A stretch of 64,000 nucleotides of DNA from Nitrospinia bacterium (GTDB lineage: Bacteria > Nitrospinota > Nitrospinia > Nitrospinales > JAJDAT01): the NCBI GenBank assembly GCA_029261715.1, contig JAJDAT010000047.1, forward strand, positions 114,540-178,539, written 5' to 3'. Both the position numbers and the translations under genes were made by a program. The stretch's first letter is position 1, and each line of letters opens with the position of its first letter. The notes under the pieces are model-generated. The model was not told the origin of the DNA and did no database searches. It saw nothing but the letters and a program-made list of their open reading frames with translations. Below are positions 54,846 to 63,798 of the stretch, in pieces.

Positions 54846-56036
54846 TTAATGTACGAAAACCTCCATCTTTTCGCCGACTCTGACAAATGCCGCAATAGCT
54901 CGGTCAAGGTCTTCAATCTCATGAGCTGCGGATATCTGTACGCGAATTCGCGCTTGGTTTTTAGGAACCACTGGATAACTCAAACCCACTACAAAAATTC
55001 CCTCCTCAAGTAAACTGTTAGCCATGTCCATTGCCAGTTTTTCGTCTCCCAGCATTACCGGAACGATGGGGTGAAAACCGGGTTTGATTTCAAATCCCGC
55101 TTCGACAATTCTTTTCCTGAAATACTCTGTATTTATTCTTAATTTTTGAATTCTACTGGTATCGATAGAGATCAAGTCGATAGCCTCTATTGTGGCGGCT
55201 ACAACCATAGGAGCTAATGAGTTTGAAAAAAGGTAAGGCCGAGAACGTTGCCGCAATAATTCTACAATTTCTTTTTTCGCGGCAACAAAACCCCCAGAAG
55301 CGCCGCCGAGAGCCTTGCCAAAGGTAGATGTTATGATATCCACTCTTCCTTGGGCTCCGGAATATTCGGGAGTTCCTCGACCCGTTGATCCAAAAAAACC
55401 GGTAGCGTGAGAATCGTCAACCATGACCAAAGCTTGATACCGCTCGGCTAATGTGCAGATTCCGTTTAGCTTTGCAATATCGCCATCCATGCTGAAAACC
55501 CCATCGGTAGCGATGAGTTTTATTTGGTGATTAGAGTTTTTTAAAAGATTTTCTAATTCGTTCATGTCGCCATGCGAGTAGCGGAACCTTTCTGCCTTGC
55601 TCAAACGGATGCCATCGATGATGCTTGCATGGTTGAGAGCGTCGCTAAAAACCGCGTCATCCTTCCCCAAAAGCGTTTCAAAAAGTCCGGCGTTAGCGTC
55701 GAAGCAGGAAGAAAATAAAATGGTGTCCTCCATTCCCAAAAAACCGGAAACTTTATTTTCCAATTCTTTATGTATGGTGTGGGAACCGCAAATAAAACGC
55801 ACCGAAGCCATACCAAATCCATGTTGGTCTAATGCGTTTTTAGCGGCGGATCTAATACTTTGATGATTTGCCAAGCCTAGATAATTATTTGAGCAGAGAT
55901 TGACAACATTTCCTTGTTCAATTCGAACCTGCGATTGCTGTGGAGTTTTTAAAAAACGTTCGTTTTTATACAATCCTTCTTGACGAATCGAATCCAGTTG
56001 CTGTTGTATGAAATTTAAAGTCGATTCCGAAAACAT
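54846..56036 (-). CDS. kbl: Glycine C-acetyltransferase (2-amino-3-ketobutyrate CoA ligase)
   Basis: A PLP enzyme that cleaves 2-amino-3-ketobutyrate with CoA to glycine and acetyl-CoA, the second step of threonine degradation. The 396 residues align closely with E. coli Kbl from memory: [62 protein letters not shown] and [11 protein letters not shown], with the PLP lysine in [16 protein letters not shown] strong AGGAGG lies before the ATG. It follows the dehydrogenase gene at 38 bp, forming a tdh-kbl pair. Confidence 0.95.
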   Translation of the reverse strand: MFSESTLNFIQQQLDSIRQEGLYKNERFLKTPQQSQVRIEQGNVVNLCSNNYLGLANHQSIRSAAKNALDQHGFGMASVRFICGSHTIHKELENKVSGFLGMEDTILFSSCFDANAGLFETLLGKDDAVFSDALNHASIIDGIRLSKAERFRYSHGDMNELENLLKNSNHQIKLIATDGVFSMDGDIAKLNGICTLAERYQALVMVDDSHATGFFGSTGRGTPEYSGAQGRVDIITSTFGKALGGASGGFVAAKKEIVELLRQRSRPYLFSNSLAPMVVAATIEAIDLISIDTSRIQKLRINTEYFRKRIVEAGFEIKPGFHPIVPVMLGDEKLAMDMANSLLEEGIFVVGLSYPVVPKNQARIRVQISAAHEIEDLDRAIAAFVRVGEKMEVFVH

Positions 56037-56074
56037 TGACCTGCCTCCTTTTTTGCTCTCTTAAATTGGTCTTA

Positions 56075-57223
56075 TCAAAACTTAAAAACAATTTTTGGAT
56101 GAGACTGAATGCTTTCCTCAAATTCTTTAGGATTAAATTTGTTGAATGAATAAAGTGTCCCGATGCCTTTATTGAGAATAACTTCGTATATTTTTTCTTG
56201 TAATCTGGTTTCTTTTGAAAGAAGTAGATTATTCAAAATGTGCCAGGTTTTGAATACTTGACGTCCCACAACGCTGTGAAGGGATTTCCCATTCATCACA
56301 ATTTCTTGAAAATTGGAAATCGTATAATCCCCAGAAGCGATACCGAATAAAATAATGTCTCCTCCTGGCCGCACAGAGGCAATGGCTGCGTTTAGAACGT
56401 CGTTACTACCGGCCATTTCTATGGAGGCGTCAACGCCTTCTCCATGACGGTCTTTACGAATTTGCTCTATAACGGAGAGGATCGCTTCTGGATTGTTTTC
56501 TTCGGGAATTTTTATTGTTAGGTCGATACCCAGTTTTTCAGCAAGCGCTAAATTTTTTGGATTAGTGTCAGTGCCGATGATATAAGCTGCTCCCAAAGCG
56601 CGCGCAACGATGACAGAAAATAGTCCGATAGTACCGCAACCAAAAATGGCCACTGATTTTCCTCGCAAGTCAACGCGGCTACAAGCGTGTACCGCATTTC
56701 CCAAAGGTTCTTGGATTGCGGCGACTTCCGGTCTGATTTTAGAGATGTCGGTTCTCCAAAGCTCCTTTGCGGGAAGTTTTACTCTATCGGCAAAGCAACC
56801 ATCGGTTGTGATTCCGATGATTTCGTGATTAGAGCAAACATGGGCTTCACCTATTTGACATTGATGGCACTTACCACAGAATATATGAGATTCGGTCGTT
56901 ACGATATCTCCAGGCTTATACCCATAATGTCTTTCGGCAACAGAACCGGTTTCCAGGATTTCCCCCAGCAACTCATGACCGCAAACTCGATAGCTTCCTC
57001 CCTTTAAATCTAAGGAATTGAAGATCATGTCTTTAAAAGCTTTTCGAAACCAAATACTTTTATCAGAACCGCAAAACCCTGCGTAAAGTGGTTTTATAAG
57101 AGTTTTATTGGCGTCTTCTGGATACTTTTTTTCGTCCAGAATAGGGGAAGGAATTTCGGCCATTTCCATACCATGTGTCAAATCCCAGTTTTTTTGAGGA
57201 GAATTGAGGATTAGAGCTTTCAT
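56075..57223 (-). CDS. Zinc-dependent L-threonine 3-dehydrogenase-like enzyme
   Basis: A medium-chain zinc dehydrogenase of 382 residues. Catalytic zinc ligands are Cys in YAGFCGSDKSIW and the His-Glu in CGHELLGE; a structural zinc site has CGKCHQCQIGEAHVC. EPLGNAVHACSRVDLRGKSVAIFGCGTIGLF contains the NAD loop. The EPLGNAVH segment matches Tdh (DPFGNAVH), and kbl follows directly, so conversion of threonine to 2-amino-3-ketobutyrate is the likely reaction. It is longer than E. coli Tdh (341), mainly at the N-terminus; related sugar dehydrogenases remain possible. GGAGG lies 11 bp before the ATG. Confidence 0.83.
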   Translation of the reverse strand: MKALILNSPQKNWDLTHGMEMAEIPSPILDEKKYPEDANKTLIKPLYAGFCGSDKSIWFRKAFKDMIFNSLDLKGGSYRVCGHELLGEILETGSVAERHYGYKPGDIVTTESHIFCGKCHQCQIGEAHVCSNHEIIGITTDGCFADRVKLPAKELWRTDISKIRPEVAAIQEPLGNAVHACSRVDLRGKSVAIFGCGTIGLFSVIVARALGAAYIIGTDTNPKNLALAEKLGIDLTIKIPEENNPEAILSVIEQIRKDRHGEGVDASIEMAGSNDVLNAAIASVRPGGDIILFGIASGDYTISNFQEIVMNGKSLHSVVGRQVFKTWHILNNLLLSKETRLQEKIYEVILNKGIGTLYSFNKFNPKEFEESIQSHPKIVFKF

Positions 57224-57390
57224 GATTTAAATCCTCCAGTGTGATTTAGAAAAACGTCTGGATAAGGGGAAATAGCGAGAACTTTTGCTCTCTATAATTA
57301 ATATGGGACTTTTAAAAAAATCGGCAAGTGAAAAAGAATTTCGGCAGATTTAGGCAAAAAGAGATCGCGGGAGGGGGCGTTAAAAGCGTC

Positions 57391-59253
57391 TTATGATTTT
57401 TTTTCTAGCAGAAAAACGGTTACTTGAGGATTTAACAGGTTTTCAGGGCACATTTTTAAATGTTGTTGGAAAAAAGGCATTTCAACAATGGGATCGCCAT
57501 TAATTTGATTCAAGTTGAAATGTTCTAATAAGCCTGAAAGAGGTAGAGGACCGATAAGAAAAAGCATGCCGCCCGGTCGCAAAGCGTTGGCAATTGCGGC
57601 TAGCATGGCTTCGCAGTTTTCACGATCATGATAAAAACCAAGTGGAATCCATTTAAATATCATGTCGTATGAAGTAGAGTAAGCTTCTTCCACCTGATCT
57701 ATTTCGGGAAAAAATTTCACATTTTTTAAGTTCTCCAATTCGTTACGGGACGCAGCATGGTTCCATAATAATTGGGCGTTTTTTACGGCCAATTCTGGGT
57801 CGCTATATAAAACGGTGTACTCTCTAGGTTTTCCGCAATCGATGCAACCGGCAATAACCATATCCAAAGTGTGAATCAACACTTTTTCGGCTGCCTCCAG
57901 TTTATCGGGCATATCTGGATCTTCTTCCATGTAATAGAAAATCTGATCTAACGCGATTGGCTGAACGGATGCTTCGTCAATTTCTGCGTTTCCCTCAGGA
58001 TATAACGCCACTGTATATTGAGCTTTCACAGAGTCGACTTCTGGCATTCCACCTTCGAAAAAGTTATCCCAGGAAAAAGGCGGTTCAGAGAAATCTTTAT
58101 TTTCTCCAATAGCTTCTGCGTTCCATTTGGAGTCCATCGGGATTTCACGCGACAAATTTCTATCTTTTAAAATGATTTTTTCTTTTTCTACAACAAGGTG
58201 TCTTTGGCACGGAGGGTTACCACCCTTTACGAAATTAACAAACGGGATTGTAATTGGGTCGTTCTTGACCACCGCTTTATAAAGAAACTTATCCTGGACG
58301 GTTACCGTTATTTGATGCTCTTTGCTAAAATAACGCCAAGGTGGCCCTATTCTAGGGGACCATTCGATTTCATGTGACCGGTAGGTGTCCATAAAAACTT
58401 CAAAAATATCTTCATTTTTAGGACCTGAAGGTTCAAAGAAAGCGGAAAAAATATTAAAAGATTCTTTTGACGGATAAGTAGGTAATCCGCGATATCGCAA
58501 AGGAGATAAGTCTTGTTCACGGTTTTGGTCGTCGTAAAGTCCCCAAATAAACTCAAATACAGCTCCGCCGGTTCCTGGTAATGTTGACTGGAATAACTCC
58601 ACTACAGGGATAATATCTACTTTGCCCCAGTTGACGGAGAACATAAAGCTGATAAACATCGTTTGCTCGAACCGGCCTTCTCGCAGAGCAAACAAACCGT
58701 CTTTTTTGACATGAATATGGTATTTACCTTCCCCTAGGGCATCGAAGTTTTCGTCGCGATAAAAATATTTTAAAGCATCCACGGGAACTTGCCATGCTTG
58801 TGCGGCTTGCCGGCGAAGATCGTCTTTAGTCATAGACTCCCAACCAGGTTGGCCTTTAATATCTATATCTGTCGCGAATTCCTTGCATTGAGGTTTTATA
58901 CCTACCCATTGATCGCTATCCAAACGCATGCGCGCTCTTGAAAGCTGTGGAGTATCGCTTTCAGATTCTTCGTCCCACTCGCATTCATGTAGAACGTGTC
59001 CACTAGGATCGAGTGATAAAAGCCGTAAACCTTCTTCATTGTATAAAACCCAATGACCAGAACGATATCTTTTAACTCTAATATTTGAGGTTTTTAGTTC
59101 GCCGTTTAAAAACCAAATATCTGTCTCATTTTCCTGTTGGTTTTCCAGTTGTTTAAAGCTTTTTTGCAGAGCTTCAACCGAAAGTAAGGTTGAGGCGAAA
59201 TAAAGATCTTGAATACGATCCAGAATTTGTTCTAATTCTTGAGTGTTTGTCAC
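57391..59253 (-). CDS. Large protein of unknown function with a methyltransferase-like C-terminal domain
   Basis: A 620-residue soluble protein with no signal peptide. Residues about 1-430 match nothing I recognise. They are rich in aromatic and charged residues, with WVGIKPQCKEF, EFIWGLYDDQNREQDLSPLRYRG and TVQDKFLYKAVV. From about residue 455 it looks like a class I methyltransferase: a Cys-x-x-Cys in IAGCIDCGKPREYTVLYSDP, an acidic strand end, then FKWIPLGFYHDRENCEAML and ANALRPGGMLFLIGP, typical of the C-terminal half of such domains. The usual G-x-G-x-G loop is not evident. It is divergent from the 880-residue TPR gene, and both could share a promoter region. Confidence 0.6.
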   Translation of the reverse strand: MTNTQELEQILDRIQDLYFASTLLSVEALQKSFKQLENQQENETDIWFLNGELKTSNIRVKRYRSGHWVLYNEEGLRLLSLDPSGHVLHECEWDEESESDTPQLSRARMRLDSDQWVGIKPQCKEFATDIDIKGQPGWESMTKDDLRRQAAQAWQVPVDALKYFYRDENFDALGEGKYHIHVKKDGLFALREGRFEQTMFISFMFSVNWGKVDIIPVVELFQSTLPGTGGAVFEFIWGLYDDQNREQDLSPLRYRGLPTYPSKESFNIFSAFFEPSGPKNEDIFEVFMDTYRSHEIEWSPRIGPPWRYFSKEHQITVTVQDKFLYKAVVKNDPITIPFVNFVKGGNPPCQRHLVVEKEKIILKDRNLSREIPMDSKWNAEAIGENKDFSEPPFSWDNFFEGGMPEVDSVKAQYTVALYPEGNAEIDEASVQPIALDQIFYYMEEDPDMPDKLEAAEKVLIHTLDMVIAGCIDCGKPREYTVLYSDPELAVKNAQLLWNHAASRNELENLKNVKFFPEIDQVEEAYSTSYDMIFKWIPLGFYHDRENCEAMLAAIANALRPGGMLFLIGPLPLSGLLEHFNLNQINGDPIVEMPFFQQHLKMCPENLLNPQVTVFLLEKKS

Positions 59254-59491
59254 TGTTTAGTTGTCTAAAAGTTTTTAGGGAAAAATTTTTATACCCTAAA
59301 GCAGGTCGCAAAGCAAAGTTTTTGTAGATAATCGCATTATATGGGAACTTATTAGAGATAATCGCAATCTTAGTTGACACAGAGATAGAGCCTTCATATA
59401 ATTTTTAACCTCTAACTGAAATATTTATCGAGAACTTATTTGTACGGACTTATCGTTAAACGCTTATTAACCTCAAAAAGGTCCCCAAGTC

Positions 59492-62134
59492 GTGTCTGAA
59501 GAAAAAGAGAATTCTCCCAAGAAAAGTCAAACATCTCAAATTGCGGAAGCAAGACGCTTTGAACAGCTTGCCTACGATAGTTTGAAAAATAAAAAATTAG
59601 GCGATGCCGAAAGCAATTTTAAAAAGGCATTGGAGTGTATAGAGGCGGCGGGCGACGAACCAGGAAAAGCGTTTATCTATGGCAACCTTGGAAATCTTTA
59701 TTTCCAAACTAAAAAGCTGGAAGAGGCTGAAGATAATTATAAAAAGGCTTTAGCTAAGATGGAAGAACTTAAAAATGAAATGGGAGTGGAGAATACCCTG
59801 GGTAATCTCGGAAACGTTTATCTATATAAAGGAGAATTCGAAAACGCCCGTGATCATTATGAAAAAGCTCTGGAATCCACGAGAAAATCTAATAATCCCG
59901 TTAACCAAGCCATGTATAGCGAAAACTTGGGGCATGTTTCTCTCCAATTAGAGGATTTGGAAGAGTCTGAGAAACATTTTTTAATCGCAAAGTCGCTAGT
60001 TGGAAAAGACGAAGAGGCGTTAAAACGGATTGAAGATAACTTAAAAAAAGTAAAAAACCATTTTAAGTATATCCAAACGAAAGAAACGGTTTTGCTTGAA
60101 CAGGCTGAAGAGATCAAAAAATCTGGAGATAAAGGAAAACTCTTAAAAAAATATCAAGAGTTGGAAGATTTGTATTACGAAGGGTCTCGGATGGAAAAAG
60201 CCATTGAAGCGACAGAAATGTCTATCGCTGTCTATGAGGAAATGGACGATAAGCAATCGGCGGGAATTCTATACGGAAATATCGGTTCGATGATGATGCA
60301 ACTAGCGGCTAGCGGCGAAAAAGAAATGCTTAATAAAGCCGAAGATATTTTTCTAAAAGCGCTTGCATGTTTAGAGGGAACCCCGGATAAAAAAAGACAA
60401 GCTTACTTGATGGGAAGCTTAGGTAACGTTTTTTTAGGCACGCGTAAATTAGATAAAGCTTCCGAGTATTTCCATAAATCGACCCGTCTGATGGGAGAAT
60501 TGGGCGACGCTATTGGAGAAGGCAGAGGGCTTGAGAATATAGGTAATGTGCTTAGTTTGAAAAATGATTGGGACGGCGCTCTTGATATGTTTCAAAATGC
60601 TCTAGTGATAATGGAGAAAATGGAAAATCGTCCCGGAATGGCTCAGCAAAATGAAGCGATAGGCGACATCCTAAGAAGAAAAGAATCCTTAGATGAAGCT
60701 GAAGAAGCTTATAAAAGAGCTTCTAGTTTATTCGAGTTGATGAAGGAACCTCAAAGCGTTGAAAGGATTCAGGAAAAACTGTTAGCTATTCTGAGTAATC
60801 CGAAATACCTAGCAAAGATGGAAAAACAGCTTCGCGAAGATTTAAAAGCTCCCGATGTTGAAAATGATAAAAAGAGAAAAGCGACCCTTTTAGGAGAATT
60901 AGGCAACGTTCTATTTTTATCAAAAGATTTAGCTGCTGCGGCAGAGGTTTTAAAAGATTCTTTGACCATTCAAGAAGAGTTAAATGACGAAGCTCAAATG
61001 GGCGCAATTTATGGGAACCTCGGAAGTATTTATATGGAATTGAATGATCTCCCGAGTTCGGATGAATTTTTTAACAAAGCTATTCAACTCAAAGAAAAAA
61101 CCGGCGATCAAAGTGGTTTCGTAGAGCTTCTAGGTCACCGAGCGAATGTACTTTTGATGATGAGTAAATTTGAACTGTCCGAAAAACTAATGAAAAAAGC
61201 TTTAGGGCTTAACGAGAAGGCAAAAAATTCCGCTGGTTTGATTTCGGATTACAGAAGCCTGGGGAACCTCAGCTTGCAAAAAACAGATTGGGCTATGGCG
61301 GAGAGGAACTATTTGAACGCCAGACAATTGAACGAAAAAATCGGGAACAAAAGAGAGTTAGTAGAAGACGATAGAAATTTAGTTAACTTGTTTGTTCAAA
61401 AATCAGATTGGAAGTTAGCCGAAAAGCATGGTCTAAACGCTTTACAACTTGCTGACGAGTTGAAAGACGTTCGCGGAGCGGGTAATGATTGTAGAAACCT
61501 TGCAAGCATTTACGCTGAACTGAAACAGCGGGGTAAAGTGGAAGAATATTTCCTCAAGGCTTTGGAACGGTCCCTTGAATCGAAAGATTTAAAGGAGATT
61601 TGTCTCGATTATCGGAATTTAGGACAAATCAATATGGAGCGCGGATATCGAGAAAAAGCCGAAAAGAATTTTGGAATGGCTTTAGATGCGGCGGAAAAGA
61701 GCGGCGATAAATCGGAAGTAGCTGAAGTTTATCGAGGATTAGGGAATTTGTCGTTCAGAAATGGGCATCATGATGAAGCTGAAAAAATATATAACAAAGC
61801 CCTTGAGTTGACTATTGAAGCTGACGATAAAGTAGGTTCTGCAAAAGATAACGCCTTTTTAGGAAACCTGAAATTTAAATCGGGTCAATTTGAGGACGCG
61901 CAAAAATATTTTGGTAAATCCGCAGAGTGTTTTGAGAGTTTAAATAACTTGGTTGGATTAGTTCAGCTTTACATGACGGTGGCTCGACTAAACTTAGCGG
62001 AATCTCGAAAAGATCCTTGCCAGGAACAAATTGATAAAGCCAAAGAGATTTCTGAAAAACTTGGTAAACCTGAGCAATTAGAGGAATCGATTGAAGAATT
62101 AGTAAAAATGCTCGAAAAAATTGATAGAATTTAG
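59492..62134 (+). CDS. Giant tetratricopeptide-repeat protein
   Basis: An 880-residue soluble protein built almost entirely of about 18-20 TPR units of 40 residues, in the Rapsyn/LGN-like spacing. Repeat examples are AFIYGNLGNLYFQTKKLEEA, VENTLGNLGNVYLYKGEFEN and EVYRGLGNLSFRNGHHDEA. It has no signal peptide, membrane helix or catalytic domain, so it should be a cytoplasmic scaffold. The start is GTG (59492) with AAGG about 12 bases upstream. Repeats are well preserved, arguing for function. It precedes the HExxH protein, but a long spacer with its own promoter separates them. Confidence 0.85.
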   Translation: MSEEKENSPKKSQTSQIAEARRFEQLAYDSLKNKKLGDAESNFKKALECIEAAGDEPGKAFIYGNLGNLYFQTKKLEEAEDNYKKALAKMEELKNEMGVENTLGNLGNVYLYKGEFENARDHYEKALESTRKSNNPVNQAMYSENLGHVSLQLEDLEESEKHFLIAKSLVGKDEEALKRIEDNLKKVKNHFKYIQTKETVLLEQAEEIKKSGDKGKLLKKYQELEDLYYEGSRMEKAIEATEMSIAVYEEMDDKQSAGILYGNIGSMMMQLAASGEKEMLNKAEDIFLKALACLEGTPDKKRQAYLMGSLGNVFLGTRKLDKASEYFHKSTRLMGELGDAIGEGRGLENIGNVLSLKNDWDGALDMFQNALVIMEKMENRPGMAQQNEAIGDILRRKESLDEAEEAYKRASSLFELMKEPQSVERIQEKLLAILSNPKYLAKMEKQLREDLKAPDVENDKKRKATLLGELGNVLFLSKDLAAAAEVLKDSLTIQEELNDEAQMGAIYGNLGSIYMELNDLPSSDEFFNKAIQLKEKTGDQSGFVELLGHRANVLLMMSKFELSEKLMKKALGLNEKAKNSAGLISDYRSLGNLSLQKTDWAMAERNYLNARQLNEKIGNKRELVEDDRNLVNLFVQKSDWKLAEKHGLNALQLADELKDVRGAGNDCRNLASIYAELKQRGKVEEYFLKALERSLESKDLKEICLDYRNLGQINMERGYREKAEKNFGMALDAAEKSGDKSEVAEVYRGLGNLSFRNGHHDEAEKIYNKALELTIEADDKVGSAKDNAFLGNLKFKSGQFEDAQKYFGKSAECFESLNNLVGLVQLYMTVARLNLAESRKDPCQEQIDKAKEISEKLGKPEQLEESIEELVKMLEKIDRI

Positions 62135-62254
62135 AAAAAAGCGTCTTTATGAAAAATATTGAAAAAAGCCGAGATATAGCTTTTGTTGGGTTTATTTTTG
62201 TATAAAATGCTTTGAATTTTTTAAGTAAAGTATTACTTTTTTTTGTTTTTTGAG

Positions 62255-62288
62255 CCGCTAAGCCATTTAAATATAATGGGTTATGCGG
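62255..62288 (+). other. Imperfect hairpin, possible terminator of the TPR gene or structured RNA
   Basis: Arms CCGC-TAA-x-CCATT and AATGG-x-TTA-x-GCGG pair over 12 bp around a 7-base loop, with one mismatch and one bulge. Eight T follow after a further 12-15 bases, so it may end TPR-gene transcription, although it lies 120 bp past the stop. Confidence 0.35.
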
Positions 62289-62403
62289 ACTTTCTGAGGC
62301 TTTTTTTTAAAGAACTTCGAAAGTTTAGAGAGTCTGGGCTGTCCTCGTCTTGGATAAGCTTAAGCCTTTTAAATTTCGTGTTTTTTAGCTTTAACAAATT
62401 GTC

Positions 62404-62431
62404 TTGACAACCTGTTGGACTTTTATATAAT
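62404..62431 (+). promoter_or_regulatory. Near-perfect sigma-70 promoter for the HExxH gene
   Basis: TTGACA at 62404-62409 and TATAAT at 62426-62431 are both exact consensus hexamers with a 16-bp spacer. Transcription would begin near 62438, giving a leader of about 87 bases before the gene at 62525. It is the best promoter match I noticed in the window. Confidence 0.75.
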
Positions 62432-62524
62432 TCCTAGTTATCCGGAGATAAGAGGGGTATAATCTATCTTTAAGTTAATGCCTCTCTAGTGCCAGGCAAC
62501 ATTAGAAAGAATCGATTCTAAATT

Positions 62525-63673
62525 ATGAAAATAACGTACAGTCCACAGTTAATGGAAGAAGCGACGTTCCGTCATCTAAATCATCTTGAACGGTGTGGAA
62601 TGAGAGCTGAGTATGACGAGTTCCATTCACTAGCCGATCCCATCTACGAACTCCCTGAAGACGACCGTGAGCTCGCTTTTGAAAAAGTAAATAGAATATT
62701 TTTTCTCGAACAACTGAAATTGGGAGATTTTGTTGTCAGAGCGCTTGAAGCTTGTGGATTAATTCCTAAGAAAAAAAGAAGCATGAAAGCCGCTCCAGTA
62801 GAGGAGAAAATAGAGGCCTCGGTTTCCTCTGATGACGCATCAGAAGATATGGGGGTGGGTGATGCCCCAATTATCGAAGCTATTGAGCAAGTTCAAGGGG
62901 AAGAGTCTAAAGACGAAGGCGATTTAGAGTATGAATTGAGCCGAAAGTTTGAAGAAAAAATAAAAGAAGTGTCAGTTAAGCGTGCAATCAATAAGGTTGA
63001 TGAAGGGTCAAACGTACTTAATCGAGTATCTGGATTACCGATAATTGAACTAAGAGTTCTTGCTAGCCGGTTTGCCGATAGCGATGAAGGCAGAGAACTT
63101 GAGGCGTTTTTGATCCATGAATTTATGCATGCTAAAGACATGGTCGATCCGGAATTTGATTATGAAGATTCTTATATTCCTGGTAACCCTTCTGTAAAAA
63201 ATCTAATTACCGCTCGGTTTAAGTTACTTTGGAATATCTATGTAGATTCAAGGCTTGATCGGCGTAATTTACCGGGAATAATGTCTCGGGATGCTAGATA
63301 TCGGGAATTTGATAATTATTATAGAAAAGTTCCAGAACGACAAAGAAGAGGAATTTTTCAAGGCGTTTGGGATACTGAAAAGTTTTCCCATGAAGAGTTA
63401 CTTTCCATGGCCACCGATTTAGAAACTTTGATGGCCAAGTACGTCGAATATGATGAGGATTTTACCGAAGAAGATCAAAGTTATATCCATCTTCCTGGAT
63501 CTCCTTGTCCATTATGTAAATTCCCAACATATAACTGGGTGGACGACCCAGAAAGTGTTTGTGATGAAATGGTTATAGAAGCCATTCAAATCGATTTCCC
63601 CGATTGGGAAAGTAAAGATGGAGCCTGCGACCGGTGCGTTGAAGTTTACGAACTTCGATCAGGTTGCGGTTAA
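62525..63673 (+). CDS. Putative HExxH metallopeptidase with C-terminal zinc ribbon, upstream of the NxrA-like gene
   Basis: A 382-residue soluble protein. A helical N-terminal part (1-85) is followed by a low-complexity acidic linker (about 90-135). Then comes LEAFLIHEFMHAKDMVD with a gluzincin-like HExxH motif (His198, Glu199, His202). Some 35 residues later RFKLLWNIYVDSRLDRR resembles the WNIAxD segment that follows HExxH in DUF2201-type putative metallopeptidases; Asp241 could be a third ligand. A C-terminal CxxC pair (328/331) and another (368/371) suggest a zinc ribbon. There is no signal peptide. A near-consensus promoter precedes it and the NxrA-like gene follows at 125 bp. Zinc binding is likely; peptidase activity is inferred. 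Confidence 0.7.
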   Translation: MKITYSPQLMEEATFRHLNHLERCGMRAEYDEFHSLADPIYELPEDDRELAFEKVNRIFFLEQLKLGDFVVRALEACGLIPKKKRSMKAAPVEEKIEASVSSDDASEDMGVGDAPIIEAIEQVQGEESKDEGDLEYELSRKFEEKIKEVSVKRAINKVDEGSNVLNRVSGLPIIELRVLASRFADSDEGRELEAFLIHEFMHAKDMVDPEFDYEDSYIPGNPSVKNLITARFKLLWNIYVDSRLDRRNLPGIMSRDARYREFDNYYRKVPERQRRGIFQGVWDTEKFSHEELLSMATDLETLMAKYVEYDEDFTEEDQSYIHLPGSPCPLCKFPTYNWVDDPESVCDEMVIEAIQIDFPDWESKDGACDRCVEVYELRSGCG

Positions 63674-63708
63674 TTTTTTTATTTTGGTTATTTTTTAAAA
63701 ACAAACAG

Positions 63709-63798
63709 AGGAGGTAAAAGCGTACTAATCACTTTTTTGATCTTAGAAAATTTAATAGTTTTCTTGTGATTAATCTCTTTTAAGGGAGGGCAAGTTCC
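63709..63798 (+). promoter_or_regulatory. Leader of the NxrA-like gene with a stray AGGAGGT and a nested hairpin
   Basis: AGGAGGT (63709-63715) has no start codon at a normal distance. Downstream, TAATCAC (63726-63732) pairs with GTGATTA (63766-63772), and inside it GAAAA (63746-63750) pairs with TTTTC (63759-63763). The real ribosome site is GGGAGGG, just before the ATG at 63799. A regulatory RNA role is only a possibility. Confidence 0.35.

Larger units (their letters stand above)
62135..62524. other. 390-bp intergenic region before the HExxH/NxrA-like genes
   Basis: Non-coding, very T-rich at first. It contains an imperfect hairpin (62255-62288) and a near-consensus promoter (62404-62431), described separately. 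After the promoter, the 5' leader of about 85 bases contains AGAGG and CCTCT segments that could pair. No ORF is seen. Confidence 0.6.
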
